This document shows, piece by piece, positions 1 through 13,644 of a stretch of DNA of 64,000 bases. The notes under the pieces were generated by a model. It saw nothing but the letters and a program-made list of their open reading frames with translations. It made no database searches and was not told where the DNA came from. The position numbers and the translations under genes were made by a program. Origin of the DNA: Corylus avellana (taxonomy: Eukaryota; Streptophyta; Magnoliopsida; Fagales; Betulaceae). The DNA is taken from assembly GCF_901000735.1 (NCBI RefSeq), contig NC_081541.1:44098263-44162262 (forward strand), read 5' to 3'. Positions within the stretch are counted from its first letter, which is position 1; every line of letters begins with the position of its first letter.

Positions 1-399
1 CTACTTTCAATAAGATGTGTTTGTCAGGTTACTTTAGTGCTATACTCGAAGTTGGATTCTACATGATTTTAAGAATCTAAGGAATTGATTTGATTGTCTC
101 TTCATTTTAAGTTAATTTTCTCAGGAGGCATCACTCCAAACTAGTTAAAGTCTGTGATTACCCTTTTAGGATCACTTCAGAAGAGATTTCTCGGCAATGG
201 GGGATGGGGGGTTTGTACCTTGTCAGGAATGTGGGGTTGCTTCAAAGGGCCTCAAACATCCCATCGATAAAGAAACCCAAACAAATAAAAAATCATAAAA
301 AATAAAAAATAAAAAACCAAAAACCAAAGGAAAAAGGGTGTAATGAAATGCTATATTGCGCATATTTGTTCAGAAAGTTCGAACAAGTGCTCTAACTCT

Positions 400-770
400 T
401 TACCTGAATAAGTGGGGCATAAGTGTCATTTCACATGAATTACCCCGTATTACATGCACCTTATCGAGATCTAGGAGGAGAGGCTATTGTATATTTCTTC
501 TTATTAATTCTAATTGAGTAAGACACATTTGTGAATTGATGCAAAAATGAGAGGTTATTTAGACTTATTATTTGGACAAATATTCTTTCCGAATAGGTGG
601 GACTTAAGTGTACTCTCGCATGAACAAACCGTATTACATGCAATTTGGCAATACATTGCACCTTATCTAAATCTAGGAGGAGAGATACTACTCCTTATTA
701 TATGTTCTTCTTATTAATCCAAATGAGTAAGACTCATTTTTGACCCGTTGCATAAATTTACGGAACCGAA
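400..770. repeat. Diverged tandem duplication, unit about 180 bp
   Basis: Two adjacent segments (about 400-550 and 587-770) share a series of words in the same order: an 'aataRgtggg' start, 'cgtattacatgca', 'caccttat', 'atctaggaggagag', 'ttcttcttattaat' and 'gagtaagac'. Spacing between the copies is about 185-200 bp. The copies have diverged by substitutions and small indels, so the duplication is old. No coding potential is evident. Confidence 0.7.
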
Positions 771-3700
771 TTCTCTCCGGATCATTTTGAACTAGAGAAT
801 GGCCGATTCCTAAATGTTGAAGGGCAAAAGCGTCTTTTCACTTTTTTTTTTTTTCTTAATTTTTTTTTTTCCTTTGAACTTTGTGAGCATAGCAGATGGA
901 ATATATTCAATTCCTCCGACAGTCCAATCTTGTATGATTGTACCATCACCCAGTATATAATGCTGTTTGGAGAACACAGATATGAGATATGCATAATATG
1001 GGAATATCATCATCATTGCTTTGACAAGCATGAAATCTGTGCTTGGCACAATGTCAGCAAGTGTTAGTGCAGTCTCCACAACCCTACTTCCATGCCAGAA
1101 TTCTTCTTCTTTCTAGTCAGACAAAGTGCACAAAAGAATTTTTGTCAGAAAATACCAAATCTTCTTCCACAAGTACCTAATCAAATTTTTTTCTGGGCTA
1201 GAAATTTATCTACCCTTTATTATTATTTCTCACAAGTCTAAATCTTATATCTCATAGTATATTTATCAACACAATTGTAATCAGTCAACATTGAGACGCC
1301 TCAATTAGAGCATACGACTGAATCATCCAAAAGGGTGGCAACGGGGTGATTTAGTTACCCAAATGATTAATTTGAAAAGTGGGCAAATAATCTCCTCTAC
1401 CCAAAAAGAAACGGTTTGGCCACTCTAATAGCACTTTTGCCTTACAAGTCACCCTTTTCATTATTTTTCTATTATAATTTAAGCCATTCATTGAAAACGA
1501 ACCGTTCAAATAAAAGGTATGATCTGATATTGAACCGAAACTCAATCTTTTTCGAAGCCATATATATCCGAAAATATATTGATCAAATTTGGTGGTGTCA
1601 AATAGGTAGATACGTGCAAGTGTGTCCTTTTTTTCTTCTTTACGAATGCATGATGTAAAGAGTTGTGCCCACATTAAATTCTCAAGATGTAGAAGAAGAT
1701 TTTTCTCACACAAATGAGGGTTGTGACTTGTGAGCCATGAATCTTAAATTCCTCTTTGGGGTGTTGGCTCTCTAGGCTAGGTGTATGTCGATTGTGGCTA
1801 TGAAATTAGAGGAGACAAAACACTAATTTGTCTCTGACTGCAGCAACCCCAATAGGAGACCAACCCCAAACATTGTGGCCAATGTGTGATCCCCATCAGC
1901 AACAATTGCCTACGTTTATGTTGACAACTTGATCCCCATGTCTCTCCAAACCACACCTATAACAAAGACCTAAAAGCAACACATATTTTGAATTTATTTA
2001 TTTGGGTCCTTGCCAAGTTTCCATACCATATAACCTTATGATTTTAAGGTTGACACGCGGCTTAGCTTACAACCTCAAATCAAAGGAAGTGCCTTTTTGG
2101 CATTTTTATTCACATGTCATTTTCCAATAACAAGTTTGGTATTTATGAATGGATAAAGATCCCAAGCAAGTAGGTTTCGAGCAATCTACTCTTTCTTGTT
2201 TGGATAGATAGGTTTTTACGAGAATTTTCTCATTTTTGTTGAAAATCCGAATCCATGCATAAATAGATCAGAACGAAATAACTATTCATATATGTTATTT
2301 AGTTACCCCGCCCTTATTGAAGCGGGTTTGGTTTAAATTTTTGATACCACAAGAATTAGATTTATTGCTTATAGAAGTTCACCATAATGATCCAATTAAA
2401 TGAATTTCATGCATTACCAGCATCCTATGCTCAAGGGTGTACAATATTTAAACAAAAACAGTCATTTTATATTACAATTTTTATTATAAGTTTATTATAA
2501 ACTGATTTGATAATCTACGTGATACTTATCGTGTCAATTAGTAAAATATAGTTGAATAACATACATAACATTTACAAACTTACATAATAGTCCACGTAAT
2601 ACTCATTTTTCATACTGTCAATGGATTAGGATCTTCAGCAATTTAGACACTATATGTAAGAGATCAGTTTAGAAGATAACCATCTACTCGAGTAGCTGAT
2701 CGAACAAATAAAATTTATTTAAACAAGTAAATCTCAGTTAATGCTAAGGAGCACCACTTCTTTTGGATAAATTCCGAAAAAGTGGTGCTATGCAGAATCA
2801 TAGGGTGAATCTGATATAGTATTTTGCCCAAATTACAATTTAGACAACAAATTTGTGGGAATGTCAATCATGCCACCTACTTCTCCTACAAGCAAAGGTT
2901 CTTGAAGTCAATTATTAAAGCAGAAAAGTTGTTTTTAGTTTAGTTGGGTGTGCAGCCTTATTTGAGGTGTTTGAATATTATCCACTAAACATTGGGAGGA
3001 TGGCCATCAACCTCAAATTAAAGTCAATAATAACCCCAAAAATATTCAAATGCAACAAAAGGAAAAAAAAAAAAAAAAAAAAAAGATAGAATGAGGGTGT
3101 TCTCATTATAGCTAGGTGAGGTTTTTCATGCATTGTGTTTTGAAGCTAATATTTCATACCCATTTTCAAATTCAAGAAAAAAAAAATGTGATGATCTTAG
3201 AATATTGCATTGATGTTTAATTTTTTATTAAGTATTTAAAATCCGAACTCACTCCAAATATAAATAGTAATTTCACTTATATTAATAGACAGATTTGAAA
3301 AATGCAAATGTTACATCTTCTTCATGATTATATTTTTATTTGAACTTTATTCATAATGTTAAGATACGTTGGTGGAGATAATATGTAAAACGATATGTTG
3401 AAATGTTAAGTAAGTTCTACACTTATTTATATATAAATTATTTACTTTTTTGTAAGTCAAAAATTAAAAAATAAATTTTAGGGATAAATAATATATATTT
3501 TATATACACAAATATTCAGTTTTGAATTTTATGATTGGATCTCATCAGGTTTAGACTTGGACCTAATTGGATTGAACTTGAATTAAACTATGATAGACCA
3601 CATGTCCACTCAGCCAACCTAGGTCGTGAGTGTAGACTCGGGAGTTTATGATTTGGGTCGGGATAATAAAACCCAAACCACGAGTTCAAATCAGACTATG

Positions 3701-5999
3701 GAAGTTGATGTATCTATATAGCAATTGCTTCGAGAGCTATGGGATTGTAGCGCAGAGAATAACCACCCTACAGTTTCATCCTACGTGCCATGTGATTTTA
3801 GATGAAGAATTTGGCTTAAGGCCATAACCTGCCAGCAAACAAAGAATTTGACGCGGAATTTGGCTACGCTCGTCGCCTATTTGATAACGAAGAATTTGGT
3901 CCAATGCTTGGCCAAGGTTGAACCCTATTGGTTGATGACACTTGACCACAATCATATTCCATTAGTGGACACTTCCTATAAGGAGAAGATACACAACAAT
4001 TTCATATACGATCACATAACCATTCTCTCAAATGTTAAACACTTTCTTAAAAGTTAAAACACTGACGCAGTTTATCATTACTAATTTAAGCATCAAAAAG
4101 CTTTTTTTGCTAGTAATGCCAACAAACTCTTAGACTATTTCTAGTTTCTACTCCATTTTGATGGCATGAGAGTTCATCACCATAATTACTTTGAGGGCTA
4201 GTGATAGTAGATTGGTTCCAAAGACTTTCGTTTTCTATGATTTTTTTTTTTCTACTAAAAAGCCCTAAAGACAAAAATGAGGTAGAAGAATGTTCACTTT
4301 AAGAGGAGAAATAAACAAATCTAGAAGAGAGGGAATAAATAGTGGAATATATTGACAAGAGAGATTTGCTTTTCTATGACCCATCATCATCATGCATTAA
4401 TCAGTAGCTTGTCAGTAAAATTGACACGTGTTGCCTTTGCATCCAACCAAGAAAAAACTTCTATGGGCCAATCGGATTTAAGTGTTGAGGTTTGACCTTG
4501 TCTGGGGATTAGCAGGCTGCACGATTGGGTCTATTTCACGCGCTTTGCAGTTAATTGATACAAGCCCTCCATTTTAAACATATCCCCACAAAATTCGACT
4601 TTTCTTTCATTTCTGCCCTATTTTTAATCCATATTTGCACATTAGGTTCTCTTTTATAGCAAAGTAGTAGTTGTTGTTGTTGCTTTTTATTTTTTTGTAA
4701 TATTAAAAAAAAAGTGTTGAAAGAAGATTTTTAAATTTATTATATGAAATTGATATCTGTCTTTAAAGTGTATTGTTTTTACATATATTTTAGTTTTTAT
4801 ATCCATTTTTATTCCATCATGTGATGCTTCTATGGATAAATGTCAGTTTAATAAATTAAATTGAAATAATTGTTTCCAAGCTAAATTTATAAAGAAGAAA
4901 AAAACACTGTTTCATTTGTTATAATTCTCTTATACTGTCTTTTATTTTTTATTCTTAAAATAAAAACATTAACAAATAATCTAAAACATAAAACACTTGA
5001 AACGATTTTCACATTTATGACACGAAAAAAAAAAAAAAAAAAAACCCTTGAAACACGTTAACAAAAATATCCCATCTCCTACTCACTTATAGTTATCTCA
5101 TTACGCTTGCATTGAGCTTAGAGAACTCTTTTTGTGAGCCTTGAAAATTATTAGAATTTAACTCTTTAGATCATAGTAAAAGATCATTTCTATGGGACAT
5201 TCTTCGAAGCACACACTCAAATTGATAGAATAATTGAGCTTGTGAGGTGAAGCTTTTTATGATTCGTTTAGAGTCCTTAAAGAGGTTTTGATGATTTTTT
5301 ATGCAATTGTATAAAATAACAATAAGAAAGAAGAAAAAGAATGGGAAAAAAAGAAGAAAGAAGAAGAAGAAGAAGCAGCAGCAGCATAAGCATTTCTTGT
5401 TGATTCTCCCATAAGTACTCTCTAGACAAGGGACATTAATATGCATTAAATTGTTTATGCTAAGAATAGTAAAGTCCAAAAAATGGAACAGGATCCTCTC
5501 CAGTTCATTTGAACTGAATAATATCTAGTTAGTTATATTATAGGGGTATTTTTGTCTCGTCAATGAACTGGAGAAGATCATAATTCTAAAAAAATGGAGG
5601 GTGTATTAAACAACTAAACAAGTACTCTATTACGCCACATAATCAACTTTCTTTTTTTAGTAAGGACTGATCCAAGATTTGATTGACATTGCACATTAGC
5701 AAGATAAAATAATGGGAAATAAAAATGTGATTTCTAGCGGGAAGATTAACTTGATATTATACACAAAGTAATTGAAACATCATGATTTATACCTTAAAAC
5801 GTAAGAGCAGTTGTTATCTTCTAACATCATATGAAACACATTCTAATGCTAATAATTAAGTATCATTGTAAAATTAAAAAAAAAAAAAAAAAAATTTAAC
5901 TATGCTTAAAATGAACATTCTTTAACGAAAAGCTATATTCATTAGTGGTTCAAAATATATATTTGCTAATTATTGCTTAAAGAAACATTTATCCAATAA

Positions 6000-6160
6000 T
6001 GATAGGATTTCAACCCATGATTAAAATAGCTTGGCTAATTTTAGATGAAATCCTATCTTCTTGACAAAAAAAAAAGAGGATTAGGCAAATTTTAGGCAAA
6101 TCATTTTAATAAATAAAAAAAATTATCAATAACTTGGCTAAAATTTGCCTAACCCATTTT
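6000..6160. repeat. Two adjacent small inverted repeats (foldback structures)
   Basis: The first pair is 'gataggatttcaa' near 6001 and its near complement 'gatgaaatcctatc' near 6045-6058. The second pair is 'ggattaggcaaatttta' near 6077 and 'ctaaaatttgcctaaccc' near 6138-6155. Both could form hairpins of 13-20 bp. They look like remnants of foldback MITEs. No protein is encoded. Confidence 0.6.
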
Positions 6161-6232
6161 TTTTTTTTTCAAATGAAAGAATTCTTCAATCATTTGGCCA
6201 AACACAAATGAAAAGAAATGTAGTTTGATTAG

Positions 6233-6476
6233 AGTATGTTTGGGATTTAGTCTGAGAAATATAGTTTTTAAGTCAGAAAACGTTTTTTGGCAAAAGCTTT
6301 ATTTTGAAGCTTTTGCCAAAAGTGTATTTTGATCATTTTTAGGCTTTTTAGACCCTTAAAAACACTTTTAACTTTTTTTTACCAAACGAGTATTCTTTTA
6401 TTCAAACGAATTTTTTGAGTATTAAATGCACTTTTAGACCCTTTAAACGCACACCCAAATAAACCTTTATTCAACT
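6233..6476. mobile_element. hAT-like MITE, copy 1 of 2
   Basis: This segment of about 240 bp starts with a 'gtttgggat' type end and finishes with its rough complement ('acccaaataaacc'). Throughout its length it resembles the segment at 32579-32814: shared words include 'agtttttaagtca', 'atttttaggctttttgaacc'-like text, 'taccaaac' and 'cacttttagacc'. It contains no ORF. Non-autonomous elements with GTTTGGG-type ends are common in woody plant genomes; assignment to hAT is inference. Confidence 0.6.
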
Positions 6477-7475
6477 CTATAAAGTATTATTATCAACAAG
6501 CGTTTGACTTACGTCCAATGAAAAAATTACAGAAGGCCATATGTGCAAAAATTAACGGTAGAGATTGTCTCCAATAAAATTCAATCCCAATCTTGTAATT
6601 TACCGTTAGTTTTTGTTCAAGAGATTTTCAATAATTTATTCACACCTCTTTCAAGATATGACCAAAAGGAAGAAAAAGGGTCATTGGCAGTGCCAAACTA
6701 CAAAATATTCAAAGGAGTTGGAAGTATGCGGAATTAAGTCAAAATGCAAGGACATAATTAGAAAAGGAAAAAGGTTTTATTAAGGAAAAATCTGGTATTG
6801 ACAAAACAAATAGTAAAATAATTGGTGTTTAGCCTCTTTGAGACACTAAAAATGGGAAGCACATCATCCTCACAACCAGCATTTCTCTCCTCCCTCCAAC
6901 TGTTTGGTGTTTTAGTTGTTGTAGGAGCAAAATCCGGAATCAAAGACAAATGTGTTGAATCTCTTGTTCAAACCAAACCAAAGTGAGAAAGACAAAAAGA
7001 AAAAAATAAAAGTAAATATAAAAAAATAATAATAATAAAGAAGAAAAAAGAAAACAAAACAAAAATACACCCCAGAAACAAAGAAAGAAAAAGGAAGTCA
7101 TTGGCACCAACGACCTTTTTGCTTTTCCCATCAATCTAACACCTCTTTTTTTTATTTCTTTTGTTTTTTTATTTCTTTTTCAAAATCTGAAAAAAAAAAC
7201 CCATTTCACTAAACCAATCCAAAAACAGTTAAACAGAAAACCCACAACAAACAAAAACGAATTTTTTGTTCTTGTGTTGTTGTTTTTGTTTCTCTGTCAT
7301 TTTCTCTGTTCCCTCCATTCTGCACCCTTTGAGCTTGTTTCAATAAATGGTCTTTTCTGCTCTTGAATATAGCACAGAGAGAGAGAGTTTGATTTGGGTG
7401 TTGCCGTGTTGATGGATGAACCTTACGAAACGAGAACAATGTAGCAGAGAGAGAGAGAGAAAAGAGAGGCAGAGA

Positions 7476-10400
7476 ATGAGCAAAGAAAACTTTGGCATTG
7501 TGAAGGTCTGGGAAGCAACAGTACGCAAATCACAAGCTATTACCAAGAAAAGAACAACAATGTCTGTAGCACATGCTGACGACGACGAGCCAGGTCCAGG
7601 GCAAGTCTACGACGAGAGAGTCCTCTCCAATGGCGACTTCTACACCGGCCAGTGGGTTGAAAATGTCCCAAACGGCTATGGCAAGTACCTTTGGACAGAT
7701 GGGTGCATGTATGTCGGTGAATGGCACAGAGGCAGGACTGCCGGGAAGGGAAAGTTCAGCTGGCCCTCCGGCGCCACCTATGAGGGTGAGTTCAAGAGTG
7801 GCTACATGGATGGGAAAGGGACTTATACGAGCTGTTCTGGAGACACATATAAAGGCTCTTGGGTGATGAACTTGAAGCATGGACAAGGGACTAATAGCTT
7901 TTCCAATGGAGATTACTATGAGGGTGAATGGAGGCGTGGATTGCAGAATGGGCATGGCAGGTACCAGTGGAAGAATGGGAATCATTATATTGGGCAGTGG
8001 AGAAGTGGGTGTATGAATGGGAATGGAACATTGATTTGGAGCAATGGGAATAGATATGATGGGTTTTGGGAAGATGGGCTTCCTCAAGGGAATGGAACTT
8101 TTAGGTGGGAAGATGGGAGTTTCTATGTGGGTTTGTGGTGTAAGGATGGTAAAGAGCAGAATGGTACTTATTACCCATCTGCGAATTCCGATGGGAACTT
8201 GGATTGGGATCCTCAGGAGGTTTTTGCAGTGGATTTGAATGATTGTAAAGTTTGTCCAGGGGAGAAAGTTTTGATTTTTCCTTCTCAGAAGATGTTTAAT
8301 TGGCCAGGGACGGAGGGGATAGGTAGAAAAGGATATGATGGGCATGTGAGGCCTAAGAGGACGTCCACGGATGGGAAAGTGAGTAATTATAGCTGGGAGA
8401 ATGGTGAGGATGGTAGTTTCAATGGACTTGAGGGATTGGGGAATCTTCAGCTTGAGGGGTCGGTTAACAAAGGGAATGGAACACAGCAGCTCAGACTAAA
8501 GCCAGCGAAGAAACAGGGGTTGACAATATCGAAAGGGCATAAGAACTATGAGCTCATGCTCAATCTGCAGTTGGGGATCAGGTATTAATGAATTGTTGGT
8601 TGTTTCCTTGACTTCTGTTTTTTGCTTACATTGTTTTGGTGAGGTTTTTAGTTTCTTACCATTTTTTTTTTCATTCAAATTATGTTTCTCTAAATTTAGA
8701 AGTTTCAAATGCAATGGGTGGAGGAAATGGTGTCAGGGTTTCCCCATTGTTATATAGCTGCGAAACTCAATGCATTTATGTACTTTATATTCAGAGATTC
8801 AATTTCTTTATCTGGTTCAAAACTGAATACATGAAATGGGTTTTAACTTTTCAAATCTTTTGGACGTTTCACAGGAATCATTATTCTGATGCAAAGGTTC
8901 TATAATATGCTTTTCAGGTTCCACTGATTTATTGTGTTTATTCATGTCTTTAGTATCCTCCATTTTAGCTCACAACAATCTTCCAATCTAGCTTGTAGCA
9001 AAGATCTTGCAGTATATGTAATGCATGCCAAAGTTCTGAAGACTTTCTAGTCATACATAAGAAACTTGGAGGACTGCTTCGAGAGGATGAAAAGTGAAGG
9101 GACAACAATGATAAAATCTAACTTTTTACTGATAATATGACTTGTATACTGAAATTGATATATTATATTGGAAAATTTTACAAGCTTTGGAATCTTTTTA
9201 TGTTTTAGAATTGTTTGGATTGTTACTTATCAAAAAAAAAAAAAAGAATTGTTTGGATTGTCTCACTCATGTAAAAGTCTGTTAGATCAATGTGGCATAA
9301 AAGAGAATAGAGGCCAAAAATTAAGGCGTTGTTATACTTCTACTCCTTGTCATTTAAGGGTTCTCCTGGAGAAAAGATTATGAAATCTAGGAAGAATTTT
9401 CATTTGAAACAGAGTTCGCATTCGATTTTCTTTAATGTCCAAAGTGCAATAAAACGGATGATATTGCCAACTTTACTTCTTAAAGTTCCAAAATCTTTAT
9501 CCAGAATTGCAATCTTAATTGCACATAACTGATTCTTTGTGCCATAGCACAGACATTCTGTTGGAAGGCCTGCTCCAATGACAACCCTTGATTTGAAGTC
9601 TTCGGCTTTTGATCCAAAGGAAAAAGTATGGACAAAATTTCCACCAGAAGGATCCAAGTACACCCCCCCTCATCAGTCAAGTGACTTCAGGTGGAAGGAC
9701 TACTGCCCAGTTGTTTTCAGGTCAGACCTAGAAAGATTTACTTCTACATTGGTAGTCTGCTTTTGGCTATATGTCAGATTTCATTATATAACTTCAGTGA
9801 GGCTGTGTTTGGTGCTATACAAAAGTGGATTCTCAGATATGATTTCTGCAATTATCGTATGTGGGGCACAAAGAGCTAGACACTCTGCTCATAGAATATT
9901 CTATAATCTCCCAGATAACATTAGTGACTTGAAATTTTTGTGGGAAGCCATTTCACTGAAAGCAGACTAGGTTACTATTGCTCATTCATCTCATATATTG
10001 CATTGCTTCAGCAATAACCTTAGAAATTATGATACTCTTACCATCAAGATGCCTTTTGTAATTTGGATTTGAAACATACAGGGCCTGATGATCCGTTTTA
10101 TTCTTATTTTCAGGACTCTCAGGAAATTGTTCAAGGTGGATCCAGCAGATTACATGATATCGATATGTGGGAATGATGCTCTTCGGGAACTCTCATCCCC
10201 TGGAAAAAGCGGAAGCTTTTTTTACTTGACCAACGATGACCGATACATGATAAAAACCATGAAGAAGGCAGAAGTAAAAGTGAGTTCCTTTTCTGCTTCA
10301 TGCACCCAAATTTGAGATCAACACTGTTGCAACCCGCTTCTGATTCTAATTTAGTATTATTACAAGTGCTGCATCAACTTCTAGTTTCTAAAAGCTTTCC

Positions 10401-12681
10401 AAATTATATCTGGACTTCTTATTTGGTATCCAGAAAAGTTGAGTAATTCTCAAATTATCAAGTTGTGCTAATGATGCCAGAATTATTTGCAGCTTCTTGG
10501 TATTCTTTTGAAATATAATGGTGACATAAGCTTCTTTTTCTTCTGACCTTCTGACCTAGCCACTTTTGCATGATATTTTCCTAATTACCACCTGAATTCT
10601 GAATATTCTTCTTTATGGAATTATGGAATTAGATGCGATCATAACTTGCCAAAATGTTACAGGTGCTCCTACGGATGCTCCCAGCCTACTACAATCATGT
10701 TCGGGCCTTTGAGAACACTCTAGTCACGAAGTTTTATGGTCTTCATTGTGTCAAACTGACAGGGGCTACCCAGAAGAAGGTAATGTCAAGGCGTATAGAA
10801 CCTCTCATTTGCAATTTTAAAAAATAATTGGTGCACTGACTTTCATGCATTTCAGGTTCGATTTGTCATAATGGGGAATCTGTTCTGTTCTGAGTATGCA
10901 ATTCACAGGCGGTTTGACTTGAAAGGTTCTTCCCACGGTCGTACAACTGATAAACCTGAGGCAGAAATTGATCCAACAACAACCCTTAAGGACCTTGATC
11001 TCAATTATATATTCAGGTTGCCGAAAGTTAGGTTCCAGGAGTTCTGCAGGTCGATTCTTATTCTTATCACTTTTTCTCTCATATTCTTCTTTTCCATTTT
11101 CTTCATTAGTATTTGGAACTGTCCTTATGTTATGTATGATATATTTGGAGGGGTGGACTAGTCAAAATTTTAGTTGCTTCTATCCTTTTGTATGAAATAT
11201 GTTTAATCTGTATGCTAAACTTGGTTTGCTTAGGATAAGAATTCAGATATTGCTGGCAGTTACTTTGCTTAGAGAATAGGAATATCGTCTTGACAGTTCC
11301 GTGATGGTTGAGTTACTGGTTTTAGGTTTTTGTGATAATAAATTTGTGATCATAGCTCTTAAGTAGAATTAAATATAAAACTTTTAAATTGCAGATTGAT
11401 GCTTATGATGCCAATAATTCAACATATTAGGAGAAAAATCCTGGCCGTGTTATGAAGTAATAGAATGATGTATGCTTTTACTTTATTGTTGTTCTTTATC
11501 TGCTTGAGCAATGGCCATCCTCTTCACTCATTTCTATTAGATTCATAAACTTGCATACTTTGTGCACGTGTGTCTTTCTTTCTGAATCGAAAGTTAAAAT
11601 ATGGGAAGTTTGTGGAATGATGTGTGGTTTGTGTTCTATTTTCTCTTTCTCTTTGTAAGCTGAAGTGTACCTTCATGCAGGCAAGTGGACAGGGATTGTG
11701 ACTTTCTTGAACAGGAGAGGATTATGGACTACAGTTTATTGGTTGGTCTTCACTTTCGAGAAACTTCATTTAGAGGTTGCCCTCCTACTACTGTTTATGT
11801 CCTATTTGGAATTACTTTCTGGTTTCATGGTTTTGGCATGAATTCTTACTGAAGAGATGAACTTATATTTCAGAAAATGGAGACTCTGACAAAGAAGGGG
11901 CCCCTCGCCTTTCCAGCACAGACATGGATCAGCTTCTTTTTGATCCCATCCGGTACGTCAAATTCATGAACATTGTGCCGACGTTTCTAATATTTTTGAA
12001 GAAGTCCCAACTCCTAAGTTAGACATGAATTTTCTATCAGGGTTCCTACTTCCTAGCTTACCATGATATTTCAAGTCTGTGTTATTCACTGATTTAAGAT
12101 TATATTTTTTTGGAATATGGGTTGCCAGTTACAAGTTGTTCTAGACTAATGAGATATTTACTCTTTTTCCACCATCACATCCAAATTTTCTTTTATCCTC
12201 TCTGATTGGGAGTTTCTGCTGGCTTCCCAACTTGATCACTATACTGCACTTCGCCCGAACCTCTGCCTCAAGAATTTTCTGAATTCCAAATCTTTTACCA
12301 CTCATATGATAGGATTACATTAAAGTTATTTCCAAGCCCTAGAATCAATAAGCAATTTTGTGTTTATCATTTTATCTGATTGCATGCTGCAGGCGGGCGT
12401 CCGTTAAATTAGGTATAAACATGTCAGCACGGGCAGAACGGACAGTGAGAAGAAGTGACTGGGATCCTCAGCTGGTTGGAGAACCAACAGGAGAGTTGTT
12501 TGAAGTTTCCATTTTCTTTGGTATAATTGACATACTACAAGACTATGACATTAGCAAAAAGCTTGAGCATGCATACAAATCAATCCAATATGACCCAACT
12601 TCAATCTCTGCTGTTGATCCGAAGCAATACTCGAAACGGTTTCGTGATTTCATCTTCAGAGTTTTTCTAGAAGACACTTGA
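7476..12681 (+). CDS. PIP5K: Phosphatidylinositol 4-phosphate 5-kinase with MORN repeats (PIP5K4/5/6-like)
   Basis: Phosphorylates PtdIns4P to PtdIns(4,5)P2 at the plasma membrane, feeding vesicle traffic, actin and tip-growth signalling. Exons: 7476-8581, 9553-9720, 10114-10279, 10663-10779, 10856-11049, 11681-11775, 11874-11952, 12393-12681. Phases agree and give 737 aa. The start [18 protein letters not shown] resembles the remembered N terminus of Arabidopsis PIP5K4, so I prefer it to the in-frame ATG 60 bases upstream. Seven full 23-residue MORN repeats (YxGxW...G.G.) and a partial eighth lie at about residues 55-220. The kinase core has the G-loop and lysine region (PGKSGSFF, then MIKTMKK), [27 protein letters not shown] and [11 protein letters not shown]. 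The gene ends in [19 protein letters not shown] replaces the FRLQKAWFQEF I remember in relatives. The leader contains GA repeats. Which of PIP5K4, 5 or 6 is the ortholog is uncertain. Confidence 0.95.
9207..9261 (+). mobile_element. 21-bp LINE tail insertion flanked by 17-bp target-site duplication
   Basis: In PIP5K intron 1 the 17-mer agaattgtttggattgt occurs at 9207-9223 and again at 9245-9261. Between them lies only TACTTATC followed by a run of A. TTACTTATC plus poly(A) is the 3' terminus shared by the longer LINE fragments elsewhere in the window. This is therefore an extremely 5'-truncated LINE insertion on the + strand with an intact, recent target-site duplication. Confidence 0.88.
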
Positions 12682-13644
12682 AGCTATAGATTGATCCACA
12701 TTTTCAACTTTCAGCTGGTGGCCATCCATGTATAGTTGGTCTCGAAGGAAATGACTTTAGTTAACAGCAAAAGGTGATTATTTTGACCATTGGCTTGGTC
12801 ATTGGAGGGCTTTTTTGTGGCTGCCAGACATACATGCCTTGCAAATTCTGCAGTGCACCTTTCCCCTCAACATCTTATTTTAATTTGTAGTTACAAAAGT
12901 ATGATATGTTCTAGTAAAGGTATAGATTAAAGTTGTAACCAGAGCTCTTCAGCCTCTTCCAATTGTATATGATTAACAAAAGGTGAATCTATATTGGAAT
13001 TGATTCTTTTTGTATCCAATTTTCCCAGAAGGTGGGGAGTTCCTGGGAATTCGGCATATTGAATAAAAATGTACAGGAGTTCAAAGTGATTATTTTTGTA
13101 CAAAGATGGACCACATATGACCTTTGAATCTATATGGCAATATCCCCTGATTTTGCAAGGGAATAGACTTTTTTTTTCTTTTTCTTTTTTTATTATTATT
13201 AAAAAAGAGGGGAGTTGAGAGTCTGAAAGTGATGGCTGAGAGGAAAGGGATGGAAGCACAAGCAGTCCCAGAAGGGGGACAATGGGGGAGCACTACTGAT
13301 CAACTATATAGTTTTCTTTGTTTATGTGATATGGTTTGTCCTTTTGTTGATCAACAGAGGGTTGAATGTGTATAAGAATATTATTGGTGGTTGCCTGAAA
13401 AGGGGTTGAAGAAAGTCTAGGCTGGGAGTAGTGGGGTAGCACTCTTTGAGGCCAAATATGCCTACAAACCATTTTTTATATAAAACTTCATACTTCCATA
13501 TTCTTGGCATTACATTTCATTGCAGGCCATTTGGTCAAAAGGATCGTGTTGCATTATTCTTTGTTGATATGAATCTTAATCCGCACCCATAGTAGATAAA
13601 ACAATATAATTTTGTTTTTATAAGTTTTTGTCTCGGATCCTATA

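Larger units (their letters stand above)
1..7475. other. Gene-free AT-rich region left of PIP5K
   Basis: I see no open reading frame here with recognisable protein content, good codon structure or splice context. The stretch holds poly(A)/poly(T) runs, a diverged direct duplication near 400-770, a cluster of small inverted repeats near 6000-6160 and an inverted-repeat element at about 6233-6476. The last few hundred bases before 7476 are purine/pyrimidine skewed and end in GA repeats, as expected for the promoter and 5' leader of the downstream kinase gene. An open frame at 810-1079 (-) contains hydrophobic stretches but matches no family I know. Confidence 0.6.

Noticed and set aside
810..1079. 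89-codon minus frame with hydrophobic segments
   Set aside because: No recognised family, no partner exons, and it ends in a poly-lysine run from a poly(A/T) tract. It could be a degraded gene fragment but I cannot support it.
3720..3790. 'gggattgtagcgcagag' resembling the start of an organelle-type tRNA
   Set aside because: The remainder does not form the arms or a T loop; chance similarity.
7530..8345. 271-codon open frame on the minus strand
   Set aside because: Antisense shadow of the MORN repeat exon of PIP5K; no independent family resemblance.
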